Source of the DNA: Eremochloa ophiuroides
Taxonomy: Eukaryota > Streptophyta > Magnoliopsida > Poales > Poaceae
NCBI GenBank assembly: GCA_038502445.1
Contig: JAHLJS010000007.1
Span: 86,444,693-86,508,692 of the forward strand
Direction of reading: 5' to 3'
DNA: 64,000 bases
The notes under the pieces were generated by a model. It did not search any database, was not told the origin of the DNA, and was given only the letters and a program-made list of their open reading frames with translations. A program made the position numbers and the translations under genes. Shown here one piece after another: positions 11,913 to 22,199 of this stretch (positions are counted from its first letter, which is position 1; each line of letters begins with the position of its first letter).

Positions 11913-12154
11913 TGCTCAGAAGTCAGAAGTAACCAATGAGATATACATATACCGTCAAATTCATCAAGCAATGGTCCATCTAATTAAAGTATCGTATAAA
12001 CCATGTGAACATCAATGGGTTTGCATAGGGAAACGAAGAGTTGCTTGCGGGAGTAGATATATATTGCTCCAAACATTAATAGTTAGACCAGGATCTTCCT
12101 CTCGGCTCATAAAAAAAAAAAGGGATTTTCATGGTCTGCTTCATCAACGTGGGG

Positions 12155-12182
12155 GACGGGGCCTCCAATTGTTAATAGTAAG
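12155..12182. repeat. Shared repeat terminus, copy 1
   Basis: gcctccaattgttaatagtaag here matches the same terminus at 29518-29541 and 40725-40743. The flanks diverge directly after gtaag in all three, suggesting a common element end. The family is not identified. Confidence 0.35.
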
Positions 12183-12635
12183 CCGGAGCTATTCTTGCAT
12201 ATGGGCACGAAGCCGAAGCTGTTTCCGTCTCTGGACACGGAGCGGCGAAAGCTTACCCCACGCGATGCGCTTCGGCTCCGGCTTGGGCCTTGGCGAAGCA
12301 GCAGCAGGTTTCGGCGTCCTCAAGTATTCCAGTATGTAGAGACCAGACAGCGGCTTCTCCGGCGGCGCGACGGCGACGCCGACGAGCTCGCGCCCCGCGT
12401 ACAGCGCCGCCCGGTCTCCGACGAACAGCGTGGAGAACCTGTTCTTCCTCGCGAGCGGACGGACGCTGATGAGGCCGTCCATCTTGAAGCCTGGCACGAG
12501 GCACACGCCGGGATTCCAGGGATCGTGAACCCTGGTATCCGTATGTCGCCGATCTTGGTGACGGGCATCCTGTTGCCGTCCGACGGCGACTGCGACACCA
12601 GCCCCGCGGGCGCGTCGATGAGGTCGGAAAGGAGC

Positions 12636-12643
12636 CTGGGGTC
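12636..12643. repeat. 8-bp target-site duplication, left copy
   Basis: CTGGGGTC occurs here and at 13446-13453, flanking the inserted element. Removing the insert with one copy joins the retropepsin frame. Confidence 0.92.
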
Positions 12644-13445
12644 CAGGGGCGGAGCTCTCAATATGGCAAGGTATGGCGCTCGCCATACCTTAAATTCCTA
12701 GCAGTTTTTATTCCTAAACCATTCTATACCATACGCATGTCAAAGAAAATGAAGTTTCGCTGCAAGTAACTCAGGCTCGGTGGCTGGAGGAAGAAGAACA
12801 GCAACTGTCACCTTGGCTCCTCGCCTGCTAGTATGTGGATGTATGTGTCCTTCGGCCTTTTGGATCTACGGCCTGCTTGAGCAAGCTGGGAAAGGAGAAT
12901 CTACGAGACTGTGTCCACGTTTCAACCTTCCACTTCACCAAATCCCTATTTCGTGTCCTCGCGGCGCCGGCGTCTATGGCTCAGCTGTTTGCCCGTCTCA
13001 CACAGTGCTGCGGCCACTCTTTCACTACGAGTGCCAAACGTGAGTCCTCTCGTCATCGTCGAGTTGGGTGACAGCGGCAGCCGGCCGACAGCGTCTACTT
13101 GAATTGCTGAACAGAAACGAGTGTCAACTGCCAAAAACCAATCTCCGACTGATCAAGATCTGATCAGAATATCACTCATCAACATCGGGTATGGCCATGG
13201 TGGCACCTCCAACCCTTTGACTAGTGATAGATAGTGGGGCTGTAAAATTTTCAGAAATTGAAGCAGAGACTAGAGATGGACTTCACTTGGTTAGCCTGTT
13301 GACTTCACTTATATCTTCCTTTTAATTCTAAATATTTATACTTAGGATCAATGATACATGTTATATGTGTATACACCAAATTAGTGAGATAACTTTATTA
13401 GCTATGTTCGCCATACCTTAAATTTTTTTCCGTCCTCCGCCACTG
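12644..13445. mobile_element. Non-autonomous hAT-type transposon (802 bp)
   Basis: The left end is caggggcgga and the right end, inverted, cagtggcgga, the imperfect terminal repeats of a common grass hAT group. A perfect 8-bp duplication, CTGGGGTC, flanks it, the size made by hAT transposases. Just inside both ends is the inverted pair ccatacctt / aaggtatgg. No transposase frame is present, so mobility depended on an element elsewhere. It interrupts the protease-like frame directly after the active-site segment. Confidence 0.9.
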
Positions 13446-13505
13446 CTGGGGTCACCCACCATGTGGGCACTGGCGCCTGAATCCAACAGGAGCTTGGGCC
13501 AGGGC

Positions 13506-14204
13506 CATGGTTGCGGTGGTGGTGAAGAGCTGCAGACACCTTCATCAGCCATCGTTGACCACGAGCAGGGACGCGGCGCCGCTCCCTGGCTACTCGATCT
13601 TCTCCTGCTGCACGATCCTGTTCGATTTGGTAGAACGGATACTTACTTCAGCGCTGTTGTGTTCCGTTCCGTGCGGGAACCAAGAAAGAACAGAGGCAGA
13701 CGGACGCTCAGCGGGGGCCCGCTCAGTCAGCCGCACAGACAGAGGGGGCGAGTACGGCGCAGAGCTGGGCCGATGTTGGAGGGCCTGCCAGGGACCAGGG
13801 AGAGTGAGAGGGCGCTCGAAGCTGGCTTGCAGCAGGCTGCGATGATGGGCTGCAGGAGGCGGAGCGGCAGGTGGGCTTGCGTCCGTTGCCCAAGAAAAGA
13901 AAAGGTGTGCTGGGCCAGAATCAAGCCTGCGCAGGAATTAAAGGGTAAAGGAGATTTCCGTTTTACTTCTCCTAATAAGAAAAGAAAAAGGAGATTTGCA
14001 TTTTTACTAGCAATTGTCGAGCGTGTGTTGCAGTGTAACCTAATACATATTGAAATCGGATTTCGTGGGTTGTTCTAACTTGTTTGAGCACGGCTCATTA
14101 GTCTGCGTCACGTACAAGATACAAAGAGCGCGGACTATTGTATCTTGGAATCAGATTGACTCTGCATTGATCATCATTATGACCTGCTTTATTAATAAAA
14201 GTTC
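13506..14204. other. Intergenic DNA right of the retropepsin fragment
   Basis: The GC-rich first part (13506-13930) could include upstream sequence of the minus-strand retropepsin fragment, but no frame with family similarity was recognised. A long plus frame at 13461-14078 runs antisense to it and is Arg/Gly-rich. The rest is AT-rich and featureless. Confidence 0.3.
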
Positions 14205-14320
14205 TTTAAGAATAAGTTAAATTTAACTCTTTTTGCGCAATTTTTTTAATAAGACGAGTGGTCAAACGTACGGTTGAAAAAGTCAAATGACTTATAATTT
14301 GGGACGGATTAAGTATTATA
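14205..14320. mobile_element. Stowaway-like MITE remnant
   Basis: gtggtcaaacgtacggttgaaaaagtc followed by acttataatttgggacgg is the inner right half of a widespread Stowaway-like family that usually ends in gggacggagggagta. The terminal CTCCCTCCGT repeat is lost here and no left end is found. Confidence 0.45.
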
Positions 14321-14674
14321 TATTATTCGCATGGTATACATAGGATGTTCTAGGCTTTTTTCGGTAATGTTCGTGTAGTTTTTACATGATGTACGGCAAC
14401 TATCTTTAAATACATGTTTATTATGAAATAAATATTTATTAAAAAATTATCAAAATATATTCATGTGGGATCTTGTTTTGAAAAATTTATTGTAAGAAAC
14501 ATAATGGTGCAATCGGTGTGGGGCGGTGGTCGGCGTGGGGCACGACACCGACCCGGTCAAACAGTAGCACCCCCGAGTTATACGAGACACATAAGACGCG
14601 GCATAATACATCATGGAACTAGACTCCCGCATAAACACGGTTGATATGCATTGACGGAGGACAAGTAAGAATTA

Positions 14675-14994
14675 GGGCTCATTTGGGAGAGCTCCGCTCT
14701 CGAATTCTTTAGCTCTGCTCCTCAATTTTCTGGTGGAGTGATTCCATTAGATTCCTAGGAGAGAGCAGGGTGGGGATCAGCAGATAATTGATTCTTAGCT
14801 GATCCCCACCAAAATATAATAGGGAGCGGGAGAGAATCTGAGGAAACATTTTTTTCAGCTCCCAGCTCCTAGTGTAATTGGAGAAGTGATTCTCTGCTGA
14901 TCCCCACCTGAATCAGTTGGCGTTTTGAGCGTTTGGCTGGTTGAGAGTGATTCTTCTCAGAGAAGCTAGAGCTGGAGCTCTTCCAAATGGGGCC
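14675..14994. mobile_element. Tourist-like MITE (PIF/Harbinger type)
   Basis: The left end is GGGCTCATTTGGGAGAGCTC and the inverted right end GGCCCCATTTGGAAGAGCTC. Target copies TTA at 14672-14674 and 14995-14997 match the 3-bp TTA/TAA duplication of PIF/Harbinger elements. The 320-bp interior has further inverted pieces (ctgatccccacc twice) and no coding capacity. Confidence 0.85.
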
Positions 14995-15157
14995 TTAAGG
15001 TATGGCTGGCATACAAGTCCACAGGGGCGGAGCTACAGGGCGGTCCTTGTGGGCCACGGACCGATTTGGCCCAAACTGTAGTACCCTCAGTATTTTGGCC
15101 ATGGACTCTGGAAGGCTGGCCTATCTGCATGTGCTACCAAATGCCAATCGAGCCTAA

Positions 15158-15285
15158 GAGCCTATTTGGCAGAGTTCCAGCTCTGAAAATACATCTTTAG
15201 AGCAGGTGCTCCACCATAGAGCAGCTCTACGGTGGAGCTAAACTCTCAAAAAATCATTTAGTAGAGCTCCAACTCTGAAATAGAC
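15158..15285. mobile_element. Short element related to the 14675 MITE
   Basis: agagttccagctctgaaa near the left and agagctccaactctgaaa near the right are copies of the Tourist-like terminal motif, here in the same orientation. The centre has an inverted pair gagcaggtgctcc / ggtggagct. It is probably a rearranged fragment of that family. Confidence 0.35.
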
Positions 15286-15289
15286 TAAT

Positions 15290-15398
15290 GGCTCTGTTCG
15301 CTTGAGCTTACCAGCCAGCATCAGCCAGCCATTCAGCAGTGTTTTTCTCTCACAACAATCAGCTAGCCAGCTGTACAATCTAGCCAGCGAACAGAGCC
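15290..15398. mobile_element. 109-bp MITE with perfect 13-bp ends
   Basis: GGCTCTGTTCGCT at the left is matched exactly by AGCGAACAGAGCC at the right. AAT stands on both sides (15287-15289 and 15399-15401). The interior repeats cagccag and has no frame. The superfamily is unclear, possibly PIF or hAT derived. Confidence 0.7.
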
Positions 15399-15449
15399 AA
15401 TGTGTAGTTTTTGAAACGTAAATAAGGGCCAAAATAAAAAAACACATCT

Positions 15450-15800
15450 CTTCTTCCTCTCGCAGGCAGCCATGGCGGGGGAGGGGCACGGTGGCTAGGG
15501 CGCGGCCGGCGGAGGCTCTGCCGACTAGGGCGCAGGGCCGGCAAGCGCGAATGGCGGGCGCGGGGCCAGCGTGGGGCGCGACCGGCTAGAATGGTGGCGA
15601 CGCGGCCTGGGGAGGGGCTTCATGCTGCCGAGGCCATGCGCGGCACGACCGTGGCCGGGGGCTGCCTCGGCCGAGGGAGGGCGTGGCCTGTGCCGAGGTG
15701 GGGCGGCGCAGCCATGGAACGGTGATGCGCGGGGAGGAACAGTCAGGAGAAGGAAGAAAAGAAATAAAACAAACTGGTCATTTTTCACTAATCAGTAGCA
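15450..15800. other. GC-rich DNA without a convincing gene
   Basis: Several frames are open on both strands because of the high GC content (for example 15525-15788 minus). Their products are low-complexity Pro/Arg/Ala/Gly sequences with no family resemblance. Confidence 0.35.
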
Positions 15801-15891
15801 ATGGCGGCCGCAGCCACGCCCTTAAGCGGCCTCTGCATGCGCTCGACCCTCGATGGTGGCCGTCTTAAGCAGGTCGGAGTTCGATCCATGG

Positions 15892-15944
15892 CATCCTCGG
15901 GTAAGCGCAAAAATGGAAGCAACTCCGGCAATTATGTGAGTTGA
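15892..15944. repeat. Left copy of a repeat flanking the Helitron
   Basis: catcctcgggtaagcg ... aactccggcaatta ... gagttga recurs at 21797-21918 with an extra internal stretch. The right copy continues gagttgattgacaaaaccg, which supplies the uninterrupted version of the site that the Helitron entered here. Confidence 0.7.
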
Positions 15945-16980
15945 TAGGTTCGTGCCCGTACGTTGCTACGTGGCAACTAAAATTTTGTAGTAAAAACACG
16001 GATCGTGGGATAACAATTATGAAATTAGATACATACGTTAAAGTGACGTTTAACACAAAAAAGAAAAGTTTGCATATTAACAACATCATGATACGGTTAA
16101 GATAATATTTTATCGATAGGAAAAAAAAACCTCTTAAATTTTTTTCTTTCATGGGCCAATAAATCCACGAATAACTTCCGCCTTATCTCCATACCATCAT
16201 AGACATATGTTTCAGTATCCAGTATATATTAAATATGAGTGCCTGTCACACTGTATTTTGGTGCAACAATAATAAAATACTGCCACGATAATTTAAGTTT
16301 CAATGTGTATCGTACTTAACAACAAAAGGCCAACTTTAAGTGTGATGTTCGCAACAATACTCATGCTATTACATGAGTTTACTTAAAGTTTAATCTTTGA
16401 TGTAAAATCGAAGCAATCTAGTATAACAACAGTGTTCATTACAACTACATGTTCTATCGAGCTTTGTTTGTAGTTAATCATCATTTTTGCATAGGTGCCG
16501 ATTGGGTCGATCCCCCAATCGGGTCCCCTCCAGGTCAAATTAAACTTGATAGGGCCTCATAGCCCTTTCGCCCCATATTATTTTTTTTGTATTTTATATA
16601 TGGTGGCTAATGGTCTCTCCAAGAAAATCACTACAAGAGGGAACTCCTGATTCGAAGTGCAGTATGCTTTAGATTGGCTATCATTGCTGCAAGATGCTTT
16701 ACATTTGATTATTTAATTTAGTTAGCTTGCCATGACATATCCTGGAGCTTGCTCTCCAACACTCCTTGAGCTAAACTCGATTTTGCCATTATCTGAAAAA
16801 CTGCTATATGTTGGACTTGGACATCTCTAGTTATAGGTGTTCTCTGATCTTTACTAAATCTCATTCAGCTACGCCACATGTGATATCTACTAAAAGATAC
16901 ATTGCCTCGAAGCTAAGTTATACCAATGCCATTTCATTTGCTTGTGCAATAAATAACCTATGTTGTACTTTTCTTGGCAG

Positions 16981-17087
16981 CCAACCTGATAAAATCAAGT
17001 ACCGTAAAGTCATTTCCAAATGACCAAGATGAAGTTAACATTGAGCTTATTATTTCACCAACCCAATTTGATGAAATCATAAGCTGA
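16981..17087 (+). pseudogene. Possible thioredoxin-like (WCRKC type) exon fragment
   Basis: After a clear acceptor (tgtacttttcttggcag) a frame reads NLIKSSTVKSFPNDQDE, then VNIELIISPTQFDEIIS and a stop at 17085-17087. The 'V.IEL I....QFD.II' pattern resembles the segment just before the WCRKC active site of plastid thioredoxin-like 3 proteins. The active-site exon itself is absent, and the frame closes where that family would continue with Glu-Ala-Gln. The identification is from memory of the family and tentative. If correct it is a captured exon, since it lies inside the Helitron-like insert. Confidence 0.35.
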
Positions 17088-18873
17088 TAAGAATGTAAAC
17101 TACATGTTAGTGAAAGGCACATAATATTGGCCTTGCTGTGGTGATTAGCTGATGATTTGTAAATTGTAGTGCCATTCTTTGATACAAATAAAATTTTTCT
17201 TTCGAAAATCATTGATGAGTGGCCCACTGCTCAGGGTTGCCAGGCGATGGCTCCGCGGCGCTACTGTAAATGCACCAATGTCTCTGGATAGCTCAGAAGT
17301 TGAAAATGTATCCTTGTACTACACCCTTGTTCTCACTTCCTGAGAAATCAGTGCAAAGAAAGCCAGGGAACAATGCTTCAAACAGAGATCATACATCACC
17401 AAGTTAAAGAAAATAGACTCAACTTTAGTGTAGTCTGACTTTTGATTTAACAATGCACTGACATAGGATAACCTTGTAGTCATCTGTTCTAAAAAAGACA
17501 AAAAAACAAACAAACTAACCTATAGTCATCAGCGGCAGTCAGTGGACTACATTCTGAAACCGTTGAGGGACATCCTCTACAACTTCTCATAGGGTACCTT
17601 CCTTGAACGGTGTTGTCTTTTCCATTGCCATCTGAAGCCTATCGCATCAAGTAATTGATGAGGAACTTGGTCTTGTATTTGCTCCATATGAATCTCCTAG
17701 AACTCTGACACTGAGCCTTCTGCCTCGTTTTAGAAAACATTTGGCTCTAGTGACCCTTTTATCTTGCTGCCTGCTGAAGGTATGGTCTGTGCGGATGATA
17801 ATTTTGCCAATCAGAGTGCAATTCATAACAAAGGTATGGTCTGCTGCACTGGTCCACCGTGCTAAATTGCAGTAGACAGGGAAAACATGGTGTGACCTAC
17901 AGATACTGTACTGTAACAAGTGCCGTTGGCTTGTATCATCGGCTTGCTCTCGATCTGAAATTGTAACGTGTCAGTGTATATGTACTGAACATTGGCATTA
18001 AAATCTCACACACAAGCAGACTTAGAAGTCGTCACCTTCTATGCAAACTATTGAAGGATTTCTTGTGCTCCTTGGATGCATCTAAAAAAGGAAGTAATGA
18101 GATATAACAAAATGCAGTGTACCAAATCCAGGCATAAGAAATTGAACTCATATCATCAAAGGAAATTATGTTGTTTATGTTTGGGAAGCTAACATTCACC
18201 TGCATACAAGGGCACAAAATGCTGATCAATTATTTTGGAACAGTAAAGAACTGCAAAAATGCAGGACACCTGAATACATAAACATAACACAATTTATTTG
18301 GCACACCAAGGAAAGTGGTGCTGAGTATTTGATTATGGGTTCTGGGCATTTGCTAGTCAAATAAAGGCACTGCTAGTTCTGCTAACTTCCTTGAATCACC
18401 TGCATACAAGGGCACAAAATGCTAATGATTATAATACTGTGAATATGTATTGCCAAGGACCACGAAAGCATGACACAATCCGATAACAATAAATTAGCAT
18501 CACCCAAAATGATAAAAATCGATCTCAGTTTCTCTGAGGAAAATAAAATCAGTGCAGCACCTTTTGGGACATGCCCCAAATGATAGCTATCAGGTTGTTT
18601 TAATTAGCAACAGAAAAATCTAAGCAATGTTTAGTCAACTATGGCCATTATCGGGACATTTAGGGCATGCTACGCTACATGAATGAAGTACAGTCCAGAC
18701 GAAATGTCCGATTTCATGAGAACTTCCTCACTGAAAGTTCACAGAAAGTTGACCTAACTAATAGCTACTGGCTTTGCACTGCTTAGTAGTTTACTCAGTA
18801 TGAGAAAAGTACAGATAATCACTGTTTTCATATAACAGAAACAGCACCCAGGTGCATTTGGATAATACAGGTA

Positions 18874-19148
18874 CTACATTAAGTCACTACTTAGCTTCTT
18901 TGGCTGAAATTCCAACAATGCATCTTTGTCAAGGGCAGGAACTGAAACATCACGAGGAATATATACATCTCCTGACTTAATAGCATTGGTTTTTAGAGGG
19001 CGCTGCAAACATAATTGAGGAGGGATAAGGACAATAAAAAAAGTAACAAAAGCAAATGACCGCGAAAATGAGCCCTGTCATGTTCAGAGCACCTGGATAC
19101 CATAAAAACGTTTCCAAGAATTCTAGGTCTCAATTCAACTGAAAGAGG
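18874..19148 (-). pseudogene. V-type proton ATPase catalytic subunit A, two-exon fragment
   Basis: The minus strand carries two adjoining exons of vacuolar H+-ATPase subunit A, the ATP-hydrolysing subunit of the V1 head. Exon one (19148-19093) follows acceptor cccatccag and encodes PLSVEL.P.ILGN. Exon two (19002-18874) follows acceptor tttgcag and encodes RPLKTNAIKSGDVYIPR, then VSVPALDKD and EFQPKKL, closing with TAG. The 90-bp intron between them keeps GT/AG borders, so the copy came from genomic DNA. Exon one lacks one base near its end (frameshift), two conserved Gly of the GPGILG motif are Arg, and the P-loop part and all later exons are missing. It cannot function and is best read as Helitron cargo. 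Confidence 0.85.
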
Positions 19149-19481
19149 CTGGATGGGAATAGCCATTAGACGTTAAAGGATATAAAAACAATGAGTTGGG
19201 ATCTAGAATCATTTCAAGATGCCATTGGCTCTGTTATGGTACCTCTTGCAGCTTGTTAATAGTCAATTCAGTCCAGCTAAGTCACATGAATAAGTAGGTC
19301 AAGAACCAAACCAACAGGCCTGCTTGTCAGACCTTCAACAACTTATCTACACCATGGATCAGGGGCCTGAACGAAACCAACAATGTGGATGCATCCAATC
19401 AAAAGGAGGCTAGCTGGATTTACTTAGGGCTTCTCAGTGGCACAAGGAGTCGAATCAGCCACCCCAGGAGGCGATGCAATG

Positions 19482-19483
<2 letters not shown>

Positions 19484-19516
<33 letters not shown>
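19484..19516. repeat. (GA)n microsatellite
   Basis: An uninterrupted GA dinucleotide tract of about 33 bases. Confidence 0.95.
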
Positions 19517-19519
<3 letters not shown>

Positions 19520-21129
19520 TGAACTGATTAAAAAAAAAGGTCGGATTTGCACCTGATGACTGCTGTCGCCGAACATATGTGTTTAATTTCTTAGACAAAC
19601 AAATAAAAGCTCTTTGATCTATCAATTCTGACCTTTTCGAATGGTATGTATGGAATTATAATTATCATTTTAGTGTCCACCTAAATTCATAATTTGGTAA
19701 TACAGTTAACAGCATGAGAAGCTCCAAACATTTGAAATGTGGAAAGCCATTAGTTAACACCTGAAAAATGCGAATGTCCATCAAGTTTTCAATCATGCAA
19801 ATGATAAGAACAATAACCTTTAGTTGCAGGAGAAGGACTGTTCTAGCTATAGTTAAGAATGTCAGGAGTATGCTTCTAGCTTGAGGCAAGTTTGAGTATG
19901 TTTGTTCTTCTACCTGAACCAACAATGAGAACAGTTTGGTAATGGCTACAGTAGATACAATGTATTTTCTTTAGCTATAGTGAGAGCTTTAGATAAATTA
20001 GCTATAATGTATTTTCTCGACGTCATACACTGACGGCATGGCTATCCGCTTAAAAAACAGTACAACTTCTAAGAGTAGAATCAAATTTCACCACCGATAG
20101 GTAAGGTATCTGTCCGATTAGTACTACTAACGACTAAAGCAATGTGTTCTGCCAGTTCTAACATCATCATGGTAAGGGATTTCAATGTCAACATCATCAC
20201 GCCTCTAATGCCAAGTTCTAACATCAGCATGGAAACATTTTTTTTCTTGACTGGAAAGACATAACGAGAAAAAAAAAGAGGGCTCGTCAACACCTTTGCT
20301 AAACCATAGAGACCAATCCCTCTCTTCTCTTGCTGCACATACAATTTACTCATCCTAATGTATGTGCAACTATGGTGGTTATCACTGATCCAAATGACCT
20401 TCTAAGGCTGAATCACCCTCAAAAAGGAGTGATTAAATAGGCTTCAGGAGGGGATTGGATGAGGAGAAGAGCTAGCAACATTCAGAGTAAAGCAGATCAA
20501 AGCACACAGACTGCAACTACGTATCCAGTGAAGGACGTTGGGTGCTTGACACACTATCAGGTTCTCTGTATAAAAAACATTCCATGCCACACTATCACAT
20601 TATTAATTTGAGAGTAAATATTCAATGATCTGCTTAAACTAAGCATATTTAATTCAGTTACATAAACAACTGTCCTCTGCAATGTCTGCCCTTTTATCAC
20701 TGTCTGTGTAGCAATGATATGGCCTATTCTTTCCATCCTTATTAGAAGTCAAATGGAAGTGCTAAAATGGTTGGGATGTCTGAATAAAGCTCCACTTTAT
20801 TTTTTGGCCCCTTTAACAATAGTCCAGAGGATGGTGGCAAATGAACTATATATCTCATTGAAGCAATCTTTTATTGCAGAGGAGATAACCAATTGTTTAT
20901 GCTCTGTACTCGAAAGCAACATTGATCAGGTGAGCTGATAACGAAAAGGAATTTATCTTGATTACTGCTAATATCTGAATTTCGATGATTTTGTTTTGTT
21001 AAATGTGTATCACAGGAACAAATTCATACCCCTATTCATGCATCAGAACCACCCATTTAGCTGAAACTGAAACATCTATGCACGAAACACTCAATCCTAT
21101 TGAGATGTCTGGAGGTGATGAACTGAAAA

Positions 21130-21387
21130 TGCATTCACCTGCAGGAGCCGGCCTCGGCGAGCGCGAGGTGGAGCCGGGGACACCGAAGGTCGCCCGGTGC
21201 CGCCTCCGCCGGTTTGGCCGCGTGGTGATCCACTGAGATCGGCAACGTCCCGCTGGCTGCTGTCGCGGCTGCGGCGTGACGGTGAGCTGGGGCCGGGCGG
21301 GCTGCAGGTGAAGCCGCGGGCGGCCGCAGTCGCTGCAGCTTGCCGTCGGGTGGGCGGGCGGCCGTCGAGCGAGCAGCAGGAAGCCAC
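21130..21387 (-). other. GC-rich first-exon-like segment in the Helitron
   Basis: From an ATG at 21387 the minus strand is open (MASCCSLDGRPPTRRQ...) to a CTGCAG|GTGAAT donor-like site near 21140. Composition is Arg/Pro/Ser/Gly-rich, and neighbouring DNA to 21560 repeats 'gccgtcgggcgagc'-like units. It could be a captured first exon with a transit peptide or chance GC-rich DNA. No family is recognised. Confidence 0.2.
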
Positions 21388-21796
21388 CGGTTAGTCACAG
21401 GTGGCCATCGGGCGGGCTACCGTCGTTGTAGCTTCCCGTCAGGCGAGCAGTAGGCCGCGGCCGGAGGCGGGCTGCCGGGCTTATCGTGGGCTGCCGTCGG
21501 GCGAGCGGGCTACCGTCGGGCGGCCGGCCGGGGAGCAGGAAACCGTCGTCAGGACTCCCCTTCAACCGGAGGAAGCAAGCGGAACCCTAGCCGGAGCGAG
21601 GGAGGATGGGGGCGGGGTGAGCGATGGAGGATGGGAACGGGCGGAGCAAGGTAGCGAGGAGATTTTTAACGTAGGCGAGGGAGCCGAGCGAGGTAGTGAG
21701 GTCACGGTGGTGGGAGTCGGAGGCACACTAAGAAGGTGTGAACGATTCCTGTTTGCGCTTTTTAGGAGTAGAGATTGACAAAACCGCTAATATTGA

Positions 21797-21930
21797 CATC
21801 CTCGGGTAAGCGAACAGGCTCCAGCGAAGAACAAGAGACAAGAGGCGAGAGGGCGCCGACTCCATCAAATCTCCACTTACGCAAAAACAGAAGTTACTCC
21901 CGCAATTACATGAGTTGATTGACAAAACCG
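21797..21930. repeat. Right copy of the flank repeat, holding the empty site
   Basis: It shares catcctcgggtaagcg, the 'gaag.aactcc.gcaatta' segment and gagttga with 15892-15944, and contains the uninterrupted junction gagttga|ttgacaaaaccg at 21918/21919. About 60 extra bases lie between its two conserved parts. Confidence 0.7.
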
Positions 21931-22199
21931 TTCTCGTCCTGTCCGCTCGCCTGCCACGCCCATGCCCATGGCCTCGGCCTGGCCGGCGGTGGCACTCGTG
22001 TGTGGCCCACCAGTGGTCTTTTCTTAACTTTTCAATACAGACGAACAAAATCCAACCATATATAAATCGAGTTATTATTTAGTTAAAATCCCATACGGTA
22101 TTAAACTATATCCCTCACACCATTTATTATAAAACATAGAGTTTATTAGATTTATTAAATGCTATATGGGCTAAACCCATAATATATTCACCATTACAG

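Larger units (their letters stand above)
12189..13505 (-). pseudogene. Retropepsin-like gene fragment, split by a hAT element
   Basis: Reading leftward from about 13505, the minus strand shows an aspartic-protease active site, LLLDSGASAHMVGDP (13495-13451). It is interrupted by the 12644-13445 insertion, resumes as LLSDLIDAPAG, then MPVTKIGDIRIPGF. After a frameshift near 12510 come LISVRPLARKNRFSTLF and GRELVGVAVAPPEKPLSGLY. The order DSGAS, a short beta-rich segment, then 'LISV..LA' is that of copia-type retropepsins. No integrase or reverse transcriptase follows. It may be a retrotransposon fragment or a decayed copy of a retropepsin-like host family. Only about 160 residues are readable, and neither start nor finish is defined. 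Confidence 0.6.
15945..21774 (-). mobile_element. Helitron-like insertion (5.8 kb) with captured gene pieces
   Basis: On the minus strand the insert starts TCTCTACTCCTAAAAAG at 21774 and ends ...CACGAACCTA at 15945. It lies between A (21775) and T (15944), as Helitrons do, with no target duplication or terminal inverted repeat. The joined flanks gagttga+ttgacaaaaccg occur intact at 21912-21930, which is an empty site. A stem GTTGC/GCAAC lies about 17 bases before the 3' end. The final CTRR is imperfect (CCTA), perhaps a one-base loss. No RepHel gene is present. The cargo includes V-ATPase A exons (18874-19148, same strand), a possible thioredoxin-like exon (16981-17087, opposite strand) and GC-rich exon-like DNA near the 5' end. 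Confidence 0.6.

Noticed and set aside
13461..14078. A 205-codon plus-strand frame
   Set aside because: It starts inside the hAT flank, overlaps the retropepsin active site on the opposite strand, and is Arg/Gly-rich without any domain.
15801..15900. ATG-led frame with a GTAAGC donor, in phase with the exon at 16981
   Set aside because: It lies outside the Helitron-like insert that contains 16981, and its last bases belong to a repeat also present at 21797. I could not justify joining the two as one gene.
19665..19925. 86-codon minus frame in the Helitron-like insert
   Set aside because: It is Leu/Ile/Thr-rich AT-type sequence, has no splice-site pattern consistent with the V-ATPase exons, and matches no part of subunit A.
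20294..20332. Short exon-like stretch (QEKRGIGLYGLAK) with acceptor and donor on the minus strand
   Set aside because: Only 13 codons, not part of V-ATPase subunit A, and no neighbouring exon could be linked to it.
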